DNA of 22,027 nucleotides. Origin: Oscillospiraceae bacterium. GTDB taxonomy: Bacteria > Bacillota > Clostridia > Oscillospirales > Oscillospiraceae. Position numbers and translations under genes: made by a program. Shown one piece after another: positions 15,079 to 22,027 of this stretch. The notes beneath the pieces were generated by a model. That model was given only the letters and a program-made list of their open reading frames with translations. It had not been told where the DNA came from and searched no databases. The DNA lies in assembly GCA_020025425.1 (NCBI GenBank), contig JAHHSD010000030.1, forward strand, positions 1 through 22,027, written 5' to 3'. Positions within the stretch are counted from its first letter, which is position 1, and every line of letters begins with the position of its first letter.

Positions 15079-16476
15079 ATGAATTTATTTGAAATCATCC
15101 CAAGTGATCTGTTTTCACCGCTGGCCTCCCCACAACGCAAGCTGTACGCCGATGCCCTGGATGTGCTCTATACAGCCTATCGGGAAGCACTTAAAATTCC
15201 GGAAAACACACTGTACTCCATGCTCCGCAATGCCTTGGAGCACCAGCTGGCCGAGACCAGCTTTGAGGGGGAGGACATCGACGAGGAGGAATTGCGGGAT
15301 ATTTCCGGCCGCGCACGATTCCTGATCCGCAAATTGTGCGCCAAGGGCTGGTTTGAAAAGGAGCGGGGCGAAGATTTTGAGGAATATATTACTGTGCCAG
15401 GATACAGCAGCCGTATTCTGGAGCTGCTGCACCAGCTGCGGGATGATCGCCCTGCCCGCGGATATTCCTATGTGTTCGGCACCTACTCCACCCTGAAAGT
15501 CGCCAATGAGAGCGGGACCGTTTACGATAAAATGGCCGCTGTATATGGTGCTTATGATAATACACAGGCGCTGATAAACCTGCTGCAAATGGTCTACCAC
15601 AATGTAAAGCACTATTTTCAGATGCAGATCGATATGCAGGAAGTGAATGAGGTCCTGTCCTCTCATTTTGACGGCTTTGGGCAGAAGGTCATTGAGGCCT
15701 ATATCCGGCCGCTGAAGATCAAGGACTCTATACCGAAATACCGCATCCCCATTCAATCCGTTTTAAGAAGCTGGGCAGAGGACGACGACCTGCTGCTGGC
15801 CATGTCCAATGCCGCTTTTCAGGAGAAACGTGGAGAATCGTTGGAAGCCTGTCGGGCGGATCTGCTGCGGAAGATTTTCTGGATCGAAGACCGCTATGAA
15901 AATATGGAGCAGGAGTATCTGGACGAAATTGATATACAGGTCAGACGCTATACCCGCGCCGCCACGCAGAAGGTGGAAAATCTGACGAATCGGGACCAGA
16001 ATGTGCGGGGTGATCTGAATGTACTGCTCACAGCCCTGTCCCGAAACCGGCGCTCCGGGGAGCTGGTGGACCAGATCCAGGATGGGTTCCAGCTGTACCA
16101 GCAGGGGTTTCTCTCAGAAAAAAGCCTCTGGTATCGCAAACGGCCCGGAAAGCGGACGAAAAATGCTCCGGTCCCCATTGAAGAAACTGCCCCCAATGAA
16201 GAACTGCGGGCCCAGGCAGAACAGTTGCTGCACTCGGAATATGGCCGTGCCGCCATCGCCGCCTATGTGATGGATTGGCTGGGGAGCGGGGGAAGCTGTT
16301 TTTCCAAGGATCTGGGGCTCAGGGACGACAAGGCATATATCATGAGTCTTTTGGCCGTGCTGACCAGTGGAGATAAAAACGCGGCACACGAGATCCGTGA
16401 GCTGGGCGGTCTCTTTAGCGAAAATGGATATACCATTCCGCAGATGGAAATTCGCCGGAAGGGGGAGAAAAAATGA
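15079..16476 (+). CDS. jetA: Wadjet anti-plasmid system protein JetA (kleisin-like)
   Basis: JetA is the kleisin-like subunit that bridges the JetC ATPase dimer in the Wadjet condensin complex. The 465 residues are largely helical, with the N-terminal stretch LFEIIPSDLFSPLASPQR that I associate with the JetA/DUF5716 group rather than the DUF3375 group. The middle (about 160-320) is predicted to be long charged helices, and the C terminus is compact. No catalytic motif is seen, as expected for a kleisin. It has a clear AGGAGG site and its stop overlaps the next start as ATGA. The family call is from memory of sequence style and strong gene order, and the DUF5716 assignment suggests a type III-like system, which I hold less firmly than Wadjet itself. 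Confidence 0.82.
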   Translation: MNLFEIIPSDLFSPLASPQRKLYADALDVLYTAYREALKIPENTLYSMLRNALEHQLAETSFEGEDIDEEELRDISGRARFLIRKLCAKGWFEKERGEDFEEYITVPGYSSRILELLHQLRDDRPARGYSYVFGTYSTLKVANESGTVYDKMAAVYGAYDNTQALINLLQMVYHNVKHYFQMQIDMQEVNEVLSSHFDGFGQKVIEAYIRPLKIKDSIPKYRIPIQSVLRSWAEDDDLLLAMSNAAFQEKRGESLEACRADLLRKIFWIEDRYENMEQEYLDEIDIQVRRYTRAATQKVENLTNRDQNVRGDLNVLLTALSRNRRSGELVDQIQDGFQLYQQGFLSEKSLWYRKRPGKRTKNAPVPIEETAPNEELRAQAEQLLHSEYGRAAIAAYVMDWLGSGGSCFSKDLGLRDDKAYIMSLLAVLTSGDKNAAHEIRELGGLFSENGYTIPQMEIRRKGEKK

Positions 16477-17105
16477 ACTTGGAGTTTCTCAATACCGCAA
16501 CGACAAAAGAGCTGGAGCGGTTCAAATCCGTTTGTAATCAGCTGCTCAGCCGCACCTACATTGTCCGCACACTGTATCAGCCCGGAAAGGGCAGGGTGGA
16601 TAATCCGGATTACACCTTCCTGTCGATCCACTATGAGGCGGTGCAGGAGTATCTCAGCCTTCTGGATTGGGAGGTGCGCCGCGATGATCTGAACGGATAT
16701 TTCTATGTACAGAACACAGATGAGGCCAATCGCTGCAACCTCAGCAAGAAGGAAACGGCGATCCTGCTGGCTCTGAGAATGATCTACGATGAAAATCAGG
16801 AGCGTCTGGGCCTGGAACAGGACGCCATCTGCACAGTGCGGGATCTTCTGGAGAAGGTCGTCACGGATTATGCCATTCTTCCGGCAAGGCCCAACATGGA
16901 TGAGGTCAAGCGGGCACTGACCCTGCTGGAAAACCATTCCATCATTCAGCGCATTGAGGGAAAGTTCAATCAGGGACACTGCAAAATCGCCATTCTGCCC
17001 ACCATCATCGCCGCTGTGTCCAGCGAAAAACTGCATGATGTAGTCTCTGTGCTGAGAAAGGAGGAGAACGCCGATGAAGAAACTCAAGAGGATCCTGTTG
17101 ATTAA
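16473..17105 (+). CDS. jetB: Wadjet anti-plasmid system protein JetB (KITE-like, DUF4194 type)
   Basis: JetB is the small winged-helix (KITE) subunit that binds the kleisin, like MukE in MukBEF. The 210 residues open with FLNTATTKELERFKSVCNQLL. They contain the central LSKKETAILLALRMIYDENQ helix and a winged-helix-like part near 125-175, and end in a very acidic tail (ENADEETQEDPVD). It starts inside the jetA stop (ATGA) with a GGGGGAG site and runs 32 bases into jetC. The acidic tail is encoded within that overlap, so its composition is partly forced by the jetC start codons. Confidence 0.82.
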   Translation: MNLEFLNTATTKELERFKSVCNQLLSRTYIVRTLYQPGKGRVDNPDYTFLSIHYEAVQEYLSLLDWEVRRDDLNGYFYVQNTDEANRCNLSKKETAILLALRMIYDENQERLGLEQDAICTVRDLLEKVVTDYAILPARPNMDEVKRALTLLENHSIIQRIEGKFNQGHCKIAILPTIIAAVSSEKLHDVVSVLRKEENADEETQEDPVD

Positions 17106-20100
17106 CTGGCTGTATTTCAGCAAAGAGATCATTGAGGTAGGAGATGTCAACTTCCTGACCGGCAAGAACGGTGCCGGTAAATCCACGGTGATCGATGCCC
17201 TGCAAATTGTTTTGCTGGGTGAAACGAATGCCCGGAATTTTAACCAGGCTGCCAACGAGAAATCCCAGCGTACCCTGGACGGATATCTCCGGGCAGACAT
17301 GGACGAAAATAATCCCTACTCCCGCAGAGGAAAGGATTTTTCCACCTATATCGCCTGCGAATACCAGGATGAGGTCAACGGAAATCAGTTTGTCACCGGT
17401 GTGGTCTTTGACTGCCGAAGCGATGGCAGCCGACAGGACCGGTTCTTCATCTATGTGGGTGGTCTGCCGGAAAACTGCTTCATTGAAAACGGCGAGGCCA
17501 TGGACCTGCCTGCATTCCGTAAGTTTTTGAAGGAGCACTTTTCTCAGCCCAAAATCTACGATACTCAAAAGGAATATCGCACAGATATGCTCTCACGCTG
17601 GAATGTACACAACGAGCAGGCGCTCCGCATGATCAAAAAGGCGGTATCCTTTCGCCCTATCGTGGATATCCAAAAATTCATCACAGAGAATATCTGTGAC
17701 ATTCCCGACAAACCGGATATTGATGCCATGCAGCAAAATATCCGGGACTATAAGCGCCACGAGCTGCTGGCGCAGCAGCAGGAGGAAAAGCTGGCCGTCC
17801 TGCAGGAGATCGGCAAGCTGTACCATGAAATGAACCAGGCGATGGATCGCTGGCACGTGCAGTCCTTCCTGGTGCAGTGGGCGCAAAAAGAAGCACAGCA
17901 GGGAAAGATTGATAAATTTGAAGCAGAAAAGCAAGGGTGCATCGATCAGCTTTCTGCAACAGAACTGAAAATTCAGGAGATTGCGGATCAGATTGGACGG
18001 AAGGAGACCCGCAGGCAGGACCTGGAGCTGGCCTGTGCCCAGAGCAGCGTCTATCAGGAAGAAGAAAAGCTGCGCAATCAAAAGCAGACGCTGCTGACGG
18101 AGCAGGACAGGCTGATGGAGGGGCTGCAAAGACTGGCCCTGGACATCCGAAAGAATGTGCTGCAGATCCAGCAGCTCTACAATTCCACCCTCCAGTGGGA
18201 GCCTGACGAAATACTGCGCCCGGTGATGGAGACAGCGGAGGCCGCGGTCACGGCATTTTCCCAACTCCATAGCGGCAGCTATGAAATCTTCTCCTATTCT
18301 CTGTCTCTCTTTGAGACTGCGCAGCAGGCGGCCGCCGCCCTTTCTGATGCGATGCGAACTGCCGCGCACAAGGTGGAAGATCTGCTCGCCCAGCTCAAAA
18401 AGGAGCAGGATGAAAAACGCTCCGCGCTGGAAAACCTCCGCCATAACATCAAAGACTATCCCCGTGGTCTGGTGTCCTTTAAACAGCGCCTGGAGACCGA
18501 GCTGGAGCGCCGATTGGGCCGTCGTGTTCCCCTGGATATTCTGGCAGACGTGTTGGAAATCGCCGATGAACGCTGGCGTGGTGCTGTGGAGGGCTATCTG
18601 AATAATCAGAAGTTTTACCTGCTGGTAGACCCTTCCGCTTATGCTGAGGCGCTGACCATCTATGACCGGATGAAGCGAGAGGTCGGGTCCAATTCCTATG
18701 GTCTGGTCGATATCGGGAAACTCCGGGCACGGGAACAAATTGAGCCGAAGAAAAACAGCCTGGCCCAAAAGGTCGAGACAGAAAATCCGTTGGCCAGAAC
18801 CTATGTGGACTATTTGCTGGGGCGTGTTGTGTGCTGCGACCAGGTGAAGCAGCTCAGAGAGCACAAAACCGCCATCACGGCAGAGGGTATGCTCTATCAG
18901 GGATATGTGGCCCGCCTGCTTCGCCGGGAGCTGATGGAAGATGCGTTCATTGGCCGCCGGGCTGTGGCACTGCGGATCGAGCGGCTGGAAAAGGAATTGG
19001 AGGAGCTTGGAAAGCAAATCAAGCATTGGTCCCCGGTCTATCAGATTTTGTCCAATCAAAAAGAATCCTTGTTCAACGCGTATTTTGTGCAGACACTGGT
19101 ACCGCAGCGGCAGACAGAGTATCTGCGCGGACTGTCCATCACCAAAGAGGTGGCCGAGATTGAGGATCGGCTGTCTCACCTGGACCTTCTCTGGCTGGAT
19201 GAGCAGCGACGCACAATTTCTGCGCTTAAGGAAGAGATTTCTGCATTGAGCCAGGGAAAAGACGAAAGCATCAAAGAAAAAGGGAAGCTTGAAGAGCGGA
19301 TTCACCAGTTGGATTATGTGATATTGCCTGAACACTACCAGGACCTGAGCACCATGGAAGATCGGATTCAGGACGTATTTCCATTGGAGTACCAGAAAAA
19401 CACCGGTATTCCCCGATATCAGCAGGAATTTGCACGTCTCCATCGGGCGGACACCGTGTATAAAAATTTCAGCGCCAGTCTGGTCCAGAGTGAAAAGGCG
19501 CAGGAGGACATGAAAAGAAAGCTGTTCACGGCTCGCCGAGACTACGCTGAGCGTTTCCGTCCCTGCTCCTTCCGGATCGAAAGTATGGACAACGATGAAT
19601 TTGAGGCAGAGCGCAGATCGCTGGAGGAGAGTGAACTGCCCAAATACAAGGAGAAGATCCGTGCGGCCCGGGAGAGCGCCATGGAGCAATTCCGCAATGA
19701 TTTTCTGAATAAATTGAGCGGCCATATCAAACAGGTGCAGGAACAGGTAAAGCGGCTGAATCATGCCCTGCGGCAGGCGCAGTTTGGCACGGATAGTTAT
19801 CAGTTCCGTGTGGATCGGAACCCGGACTACGCCGCCTACTACGACATGATCATGGCTCCGGAGCTGATGGACGGTGACGTAGGTCTGTTTGCGCTGCCGT
19901 TCCAGGAAAAATATGGACCTCTGATCGAGACGCTGTTCAGTCAGATCACCATGGCGGACGACACCCAGCTCAACGCCAGAAAGCAGAGCGAGCTGCAGGA
20001 AAATATCCAGCGGTACACGGATTTCAGGACCTACCTGAAGTTCGATCTGGAAACCACGGATCAGAACGGCTCCCGTCAGCTGCTGTCTCAGACGCTGAAC

Positions 20101-20421
20101 ACAAAGTCCGGCGGCGAAACGCAGACCCCTTTTTACATCGCCGTGCTGGCGTCTTTTGCACAGCTCTATCGGGTCAATACCCCCTCTGATTTCGGCAACA
20201 CCGTGCGCCTGGTTGTCTTTGACGAGGCATTCAACAAGATGGACAGCGACCGCATCACAGAAAGCGTTCGTCTGCTGCGGAAAATGGGCTTGCAGGCCAT
20301 CATCTGCACGCCTCCGGATAAGGTGGCGGATCTTATGCCCATCGCTGACCGGACTCTCTTGGTCAATAAGGAGAAGTATCGCATGCACATCATGCCCTTT
20401 GGCAAGGAGATGATACAGTGA
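17074..20421 (+). CDS. jetC: Wadjet anti-plasmid system ATPase JetC (SMC/MukB-like)
   Basis: JetC is the motor subunit: an SMC-like ATPase that dimerises and extrudes DNA loops in the published Wadjet model. The 1115 residues begin with the ATPase half, Walker A GKNGAGKST (30-38). A long coiled coil follows (about 215-470), then a hinge-like globular region (about 479-620, from RRVPLDILADVLE to GYVARLLRR) and a returning coiled coil (about 625-930). The C-terminal ATPase half has signature KSGGETQTPF (1011-1020) and Walker B LVVFDEAF (1046-1053, catalytic E1051). All ATPase motifs are intact. AAAGGAGG lies 9 bases before the ATG. The stop overlaps the jetD start as GTGA. RecN/SbcC-like proteins share the motifs, but the gene order and neighbours decide for JetC. 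Confidence 0.88.
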   Translation: MKKLKRILLINWLYFSKEIIEVGDVNFLTGKNGAGKSTVIDALQIVLLGETNARNFNQAANEKSQRTLDGYLRADMDENNPYSRRGKDFSTYIACEYQDEVNGNQFVTGVVFDCRSDGSRQDRFFIYVGGLPENCFIENGEAMDLPAFRKFLKEHFSQPKIYDTQKEYRTDMLSRWNVHNEQALRMIKKAVSFRPIVDIQKFITENICDIPDKPDIDAMQQNIRDYKRHELLAQQQEEKLAVLQEIGKLYHEMNQAMDRWHVQSFLVQWAQKEAQQGKIDKFEAEKQGCIDQLSATELKIQEIADQIGRKETRRQDLELACAQSSVYQEEEKLRNQKQTLLTEQDRLMEGLQRLALDIRKNVLQIQQLYNSTLQWEPDEILRPVMETAEAAVTAFSQLHSGSYEIFSYSLSLFETAQQAAAALSDAMRTAAHKVEDLLAQLKKEQDEKRSALENLRHNIKDYPRGLVSFKQRLETELERRLGRRVPLDILADVLEIADERWRGAVEGYLNNQKFYLLVDPSAYAEALTIYDRMKREVGSNSYGLVDIGKLRAREQIEPKKNSLAQKVETENPLARTYVDYLLGRVVCCDQVKQLREHKTAITAEGMLYQGYVARLLRRELMEDAFIGRRAVALRIERLEKELEELGKQIKHWSPVYQILSNQKESLFNAYFVQTLVPQRQTEYLRGLSITKEVAEIEDRLSHLDLLWLDEQRRTISALKEEISALSQGKDESIKEKGKLEERIHQLDYVILPEHYQDLSTMEDRIQDVFPLEYQKNTGIPRYQQEFARLHRADTVYKNFSASLVQSEKAQEDMKRKLFTARRDYAERFRPCSFRIESMDNDEFEAERRSLEESELPKYKEKIRAARESAMEQFRNDFLNKLSGHIKQVQEQVKRLNHALRQAQFGTDSYQFRVDRNPDYAAYYDMIMAPELMDGDVGLFALPFQEKYGPLIETLFSQITMADDTQLNARKQSELQENIQRYTDFRTYLKFDLETTDQNGSRQLLSQTLNTKSGGETQTPFYIAVLASFAQLYRVNTPSDFGNTVRLVVFDEAFNKMDSDRITESVRLLRKMGLQAIICTPPDKVADLMPIADRTLLVNKEKYRMHIMPFGKEMIQ

Positions 20422-21656
20422 CCCCGAAACAGGAGATTTTGAACCGGCTTTTGGATAAGTATGAAAACAGCAAACACCTGACTCAGCCGGGTGTATCCAC
20501 GCGCCGTGTCATGCTTTCCATCAAGAAGAAAGATCTGCCGGGATATACTTATGAGGTTGCATCCGTCCGGGATGCCTACCATGCTGCCGCACAGGAGCTG
20601 GAGCGCAGGGGGCTTGTCTCTCTGGAATGGCTGGACGACAATTTGCTGCTGTCTTCTGTCATACTGAATCTGGAGCAGGTCATGCAGTGCTATGCAGAAG
20701 TTGGGAGAACGCACCCGGCAAGGCGGGCTGCTGCCGTCTCCGACTTGATTGCCGGGAACTTAAAAAATGTCACTGTCCCCTGGATCAAAAGCTGGGAGAA
20801 GGACACCTGCACCAAGGCAGAGGAGCACATGCGGGTCCCGGCTTTTTGTAAGGAAAATCTGAGTCTGCTACAGGATCTCCTGGTAGCATTTCAGGAATAT
20901 GACGCCATGCAGGAGAGCATGACAATGCGTGCCTTCAGCAGCAAATGCTTCCATGACACCAAATATTTTGAACGAAATATCCGCGATCTGTTTTTGCGGA
21001 TTGCCTGCCAGTATGACGCTGACCTGTCCATTGCCTGTGAGGAAAACGAGCTGGGCGTGCGTGACCAGCTGGCCGTTCTGGGCATTTATGCCAGGCCTGA
21101 AGTTTACGAGTTCGCAGGGAACTGCATCCTTGAAACCAAGTATGGTCACATTGATGTTGGTGCGGCGCCTCTCTCCGGGCTGGCCATCCCCAGCACTCTG
21201 GTGAATGATATCGTCAGTGTAGATATTCATGCCATAAAGTGCATCACATTCATTGAAAACAAGACCAACTACGACGAGTATCTGTTGTCGGAACGAACGG
21301 AGCACGAGCTGGTTGTCTACCACGGTGGATTTATGAGTCCGCAGAAAAGAAAATTCTTTCGCCTGCTTGCCCAAGCTGCCCCCAATGCTGCTGCCATTCG
21401 CTTCTGGGCGGATATTGATTTGGGTGGTTTCCAGATATTTCAGCATCTGCGTGGGTTGATTCCACAGCTGCAGCCGATGCGTATGGCCGGTTCCTTTGTG
21501 GAGAAATATCACGAAACGGGCCTGGCGCGTTCTGAGGTTTACCTGTCGAAGCTGCAAGCTGTGTTGGCAGAAGGGACCTGCGCCTTGTTTTCGGAGGCCA
21601 TAACAGCGATTCTGAAGTATGGAGTCACAATAGAACAGGAAACGTTCCTGAATTGA
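20418..21656 (+). CDS. jetD: Wadjet anti-plasmid system nuclease JetD (DUF2220/Toprim)
   Basis: JetD is the nuclease that cuts the circular DNA sensed by JetABC. The 412 residues have an N-terminal helical/winged-helix part (about 1-190) and a C-terminal Toprim-like domain resembling topoisomerase VI A. E280 lies in TFIENKTNYDEYL and the acidic pair D332/D334 in FWADIDLGGFQ; these are the expected metal ligands, and all are present. The start is GTG within the jetC stop, with AAGGAG (20404-20409) 8 bases before it. It is the last gene of the operon, and no clear terminator follows. Confidence 0.88.
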   Translation: MTPKQEILNRLLDKYENSKHLTQPGVSTRRVMLSIKKKDLPGYTYEVASVRDAYHAAAQELERRGLVSLEWLDDNLLLSSVILNLEQVMQCYAEVGRTHPARRAAAVSDLIAGNLKNVTVPWIKSWEKDTCTKAEEHMRVPAFCKENLSLLQDLLVAFQEYDAMQESMTMRAFSSKCFHDTKYFERNIRDLFLRIACQYDADLSIACEENELGVRDQLAVLGIYARPEVYEFAGNCILETKYGHIDVGAAPLSGLAIPSTLVNDIVSVDIHAIKCITFIENKTNYDEYLLSERTEHELVVYHGGFMSPQKRKFFRLLAQAAPNAAAIRFWADIDLGGFQIFQHLRGLIPQLQPMRMAGSFVEKYHETGLARSEVYLSKLQAVLAEGTCALFSEAITAILKYGVTIEQETFLN

Positions 21657-21936
21657 TGCAAATACTGACTCCACGACAGAATCGAAAACTTCCGAAAGGG
21701 TCTGCCAACCACCGAGCCGGTTCGGCAAAAGCGGACAACGAAATTTTCCGTCATAGCGTTGATATAACAGTTTTCACGTTTTGACATATTAGGGAGGCGA
21801 TCAAAAAAAGGCAGATTAGACGGTCAACTTTGCATTTCAGCAGAAAAGTCGTTTTAACACCCATTGATACTGCGGATATTACAGTCTCACACGATCGATG
21901 AATTCTTAAAAATTCATCGACGACACACACAACATG
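21657..21936. other. Intergenic region downstream of jetD without a gene
   Basis: No credible coding frame is seen on either strand. A small GCCG-GTT-CGGC hairpin near 21717-21727 has no T tract, so it is not a convincing terminator for the jet operon. The sequence becomes AT-rich past 21730. Confidence 0.5.
21895..21920. repeat. Inverted repeat (10-base arms)
   Basis: TCGATGAATT (21895-21904) and AATTCATCGA (21911-21920) are exactly complementary around a 6-base loop. No T run follows on the plus strand. It lies 17 bases upstream of the promoter at 21937-21966, so an operator is as likely as a weak terminator. Confidence 0.5.
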
Positions 21937-21966
21937 TTTACGACCCAAAAGGCTTTGTGATATAAT
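21937..21966 (+). promoter_or_regulatory. Promoter reading out of the right edge
   Basis: TTTACG (21937-21942) and a perfect TATAAT (21961-21966), with the extended element TGA just before it, are 18 bases apart. The start would be near 21973, and any gene it serves lies beyond the window. Confidence 0.55.
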
Positions 21967-22027
21967 AAAATGCAAAGGTTGATTGCATAATGAAGTTGGA
22001 CACCTAAGAAAAAAATCCATAGTGATT

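Noticed and set aside
17593..20388. A 931-codon open frame on the minus strand inside jetC
   Set aside because: Antisense shadow of jetC. The plus strand shows intact ATPase motifs, while the antisense product is low-complexity L/Q/H-rich with no recognised domain.
15079..20421. Housekeeping MukBEF or SMC-ScpAB chromosome segregation complex
   Set aside because: Firmicutes normally use SMC-ScpAB encoded at separate loci, and the Toprim nuclease gene translationally coupled to the ATPase is the mark of Wadjet.
20868..21728. A 286-codon open frame on the minus strand over jetD
   Set aside because: Complement of jetD, whose Toprim residues are intact; no ribosome site or family.

Overview
The window looks like chromosomal DNA from a moderately GC-rich Firmicute of the class Clostridia. 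The protein sequences resemble those of gut Oscillospiraceae such as Flavonifractor or Intestinimonas relatives. This rests on sequence style (strong AGGAGG ribosome sites, ArgJ-type cyclic arginine synthesis, a Clostridia-like sensor/ABC exporter operon), not on a database match, so the exact taxon is uncertain.

Layout. (1) Positions 1-86 hold the possible tail of a plus-strand gene, followed by a near-perfect hairpin at 262-296 that probably ends transcription from both sides. (2) Positions 374-6042, all minus strand, form a two-component/ABC-exporter locus, in transcription order: OmpR-type response regulator, short one-membrane-segment histidine kinase, alpha/beta hydrolase, ABC ATPase, and a large FtsX/MacB-type permease. 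The permease frame is broken by an apparent one-base deletion in a G run near 955-958. Between the hydrolase and the ATPase lies a compact control region in which an intrinsic-terminator-like hairpin overlaps an extended -10 promoter, with two inverted repeats upstream. (3) Positions 6043-6498 are a divergent intergenic region with a promoter on each strand and at least two good ArgR operators (ARG boxes), one covering the -35 of the arginine operon. (4) Positions 6499-14501, plus strand, are a seven-gene arginine operon argG-argH-argC-argJ-argB-argD-argF, closed by a strong terminator. It holds the acetylated cycle (B, C, D, J) and the last three steps (F, G, H); carAB and argR are not in the window. 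(5) Positions 14553-15078 are about 525 bases with no convincing gene but with a strong promoter (TTGTCA-N17-TATAAT). (6) Positions 15079-21656, plus strand, are four overlapping genes that I read as a complete Wadjet (JetABCD) anti-plasmid system: kleisin-like JetA, KITE-like JetB, SMC/MukB-like ATPase JetC, and the Toprim nuclease JetD. (7) Positions 21657-22027 hold no gene, but a hairpin and a promoter that fires out of the right edge.

How the parts work together. The arginine operon is housekeeping and probably repressed by ArgR with arginine. The minus-strand locus is a sense-and-export module in which the response regulator probably activates its own transporter promoter. The Wadjet operon is the defence element: the JetABC condensin complex is known to extrude DNA loops and activate JetD to cut small circular DNA. 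Wadjet is already described, so the items least explained by known annotation are the promoter/terminator overlap at 3731-3784, the broken permease, and the long leader in front of jetA.
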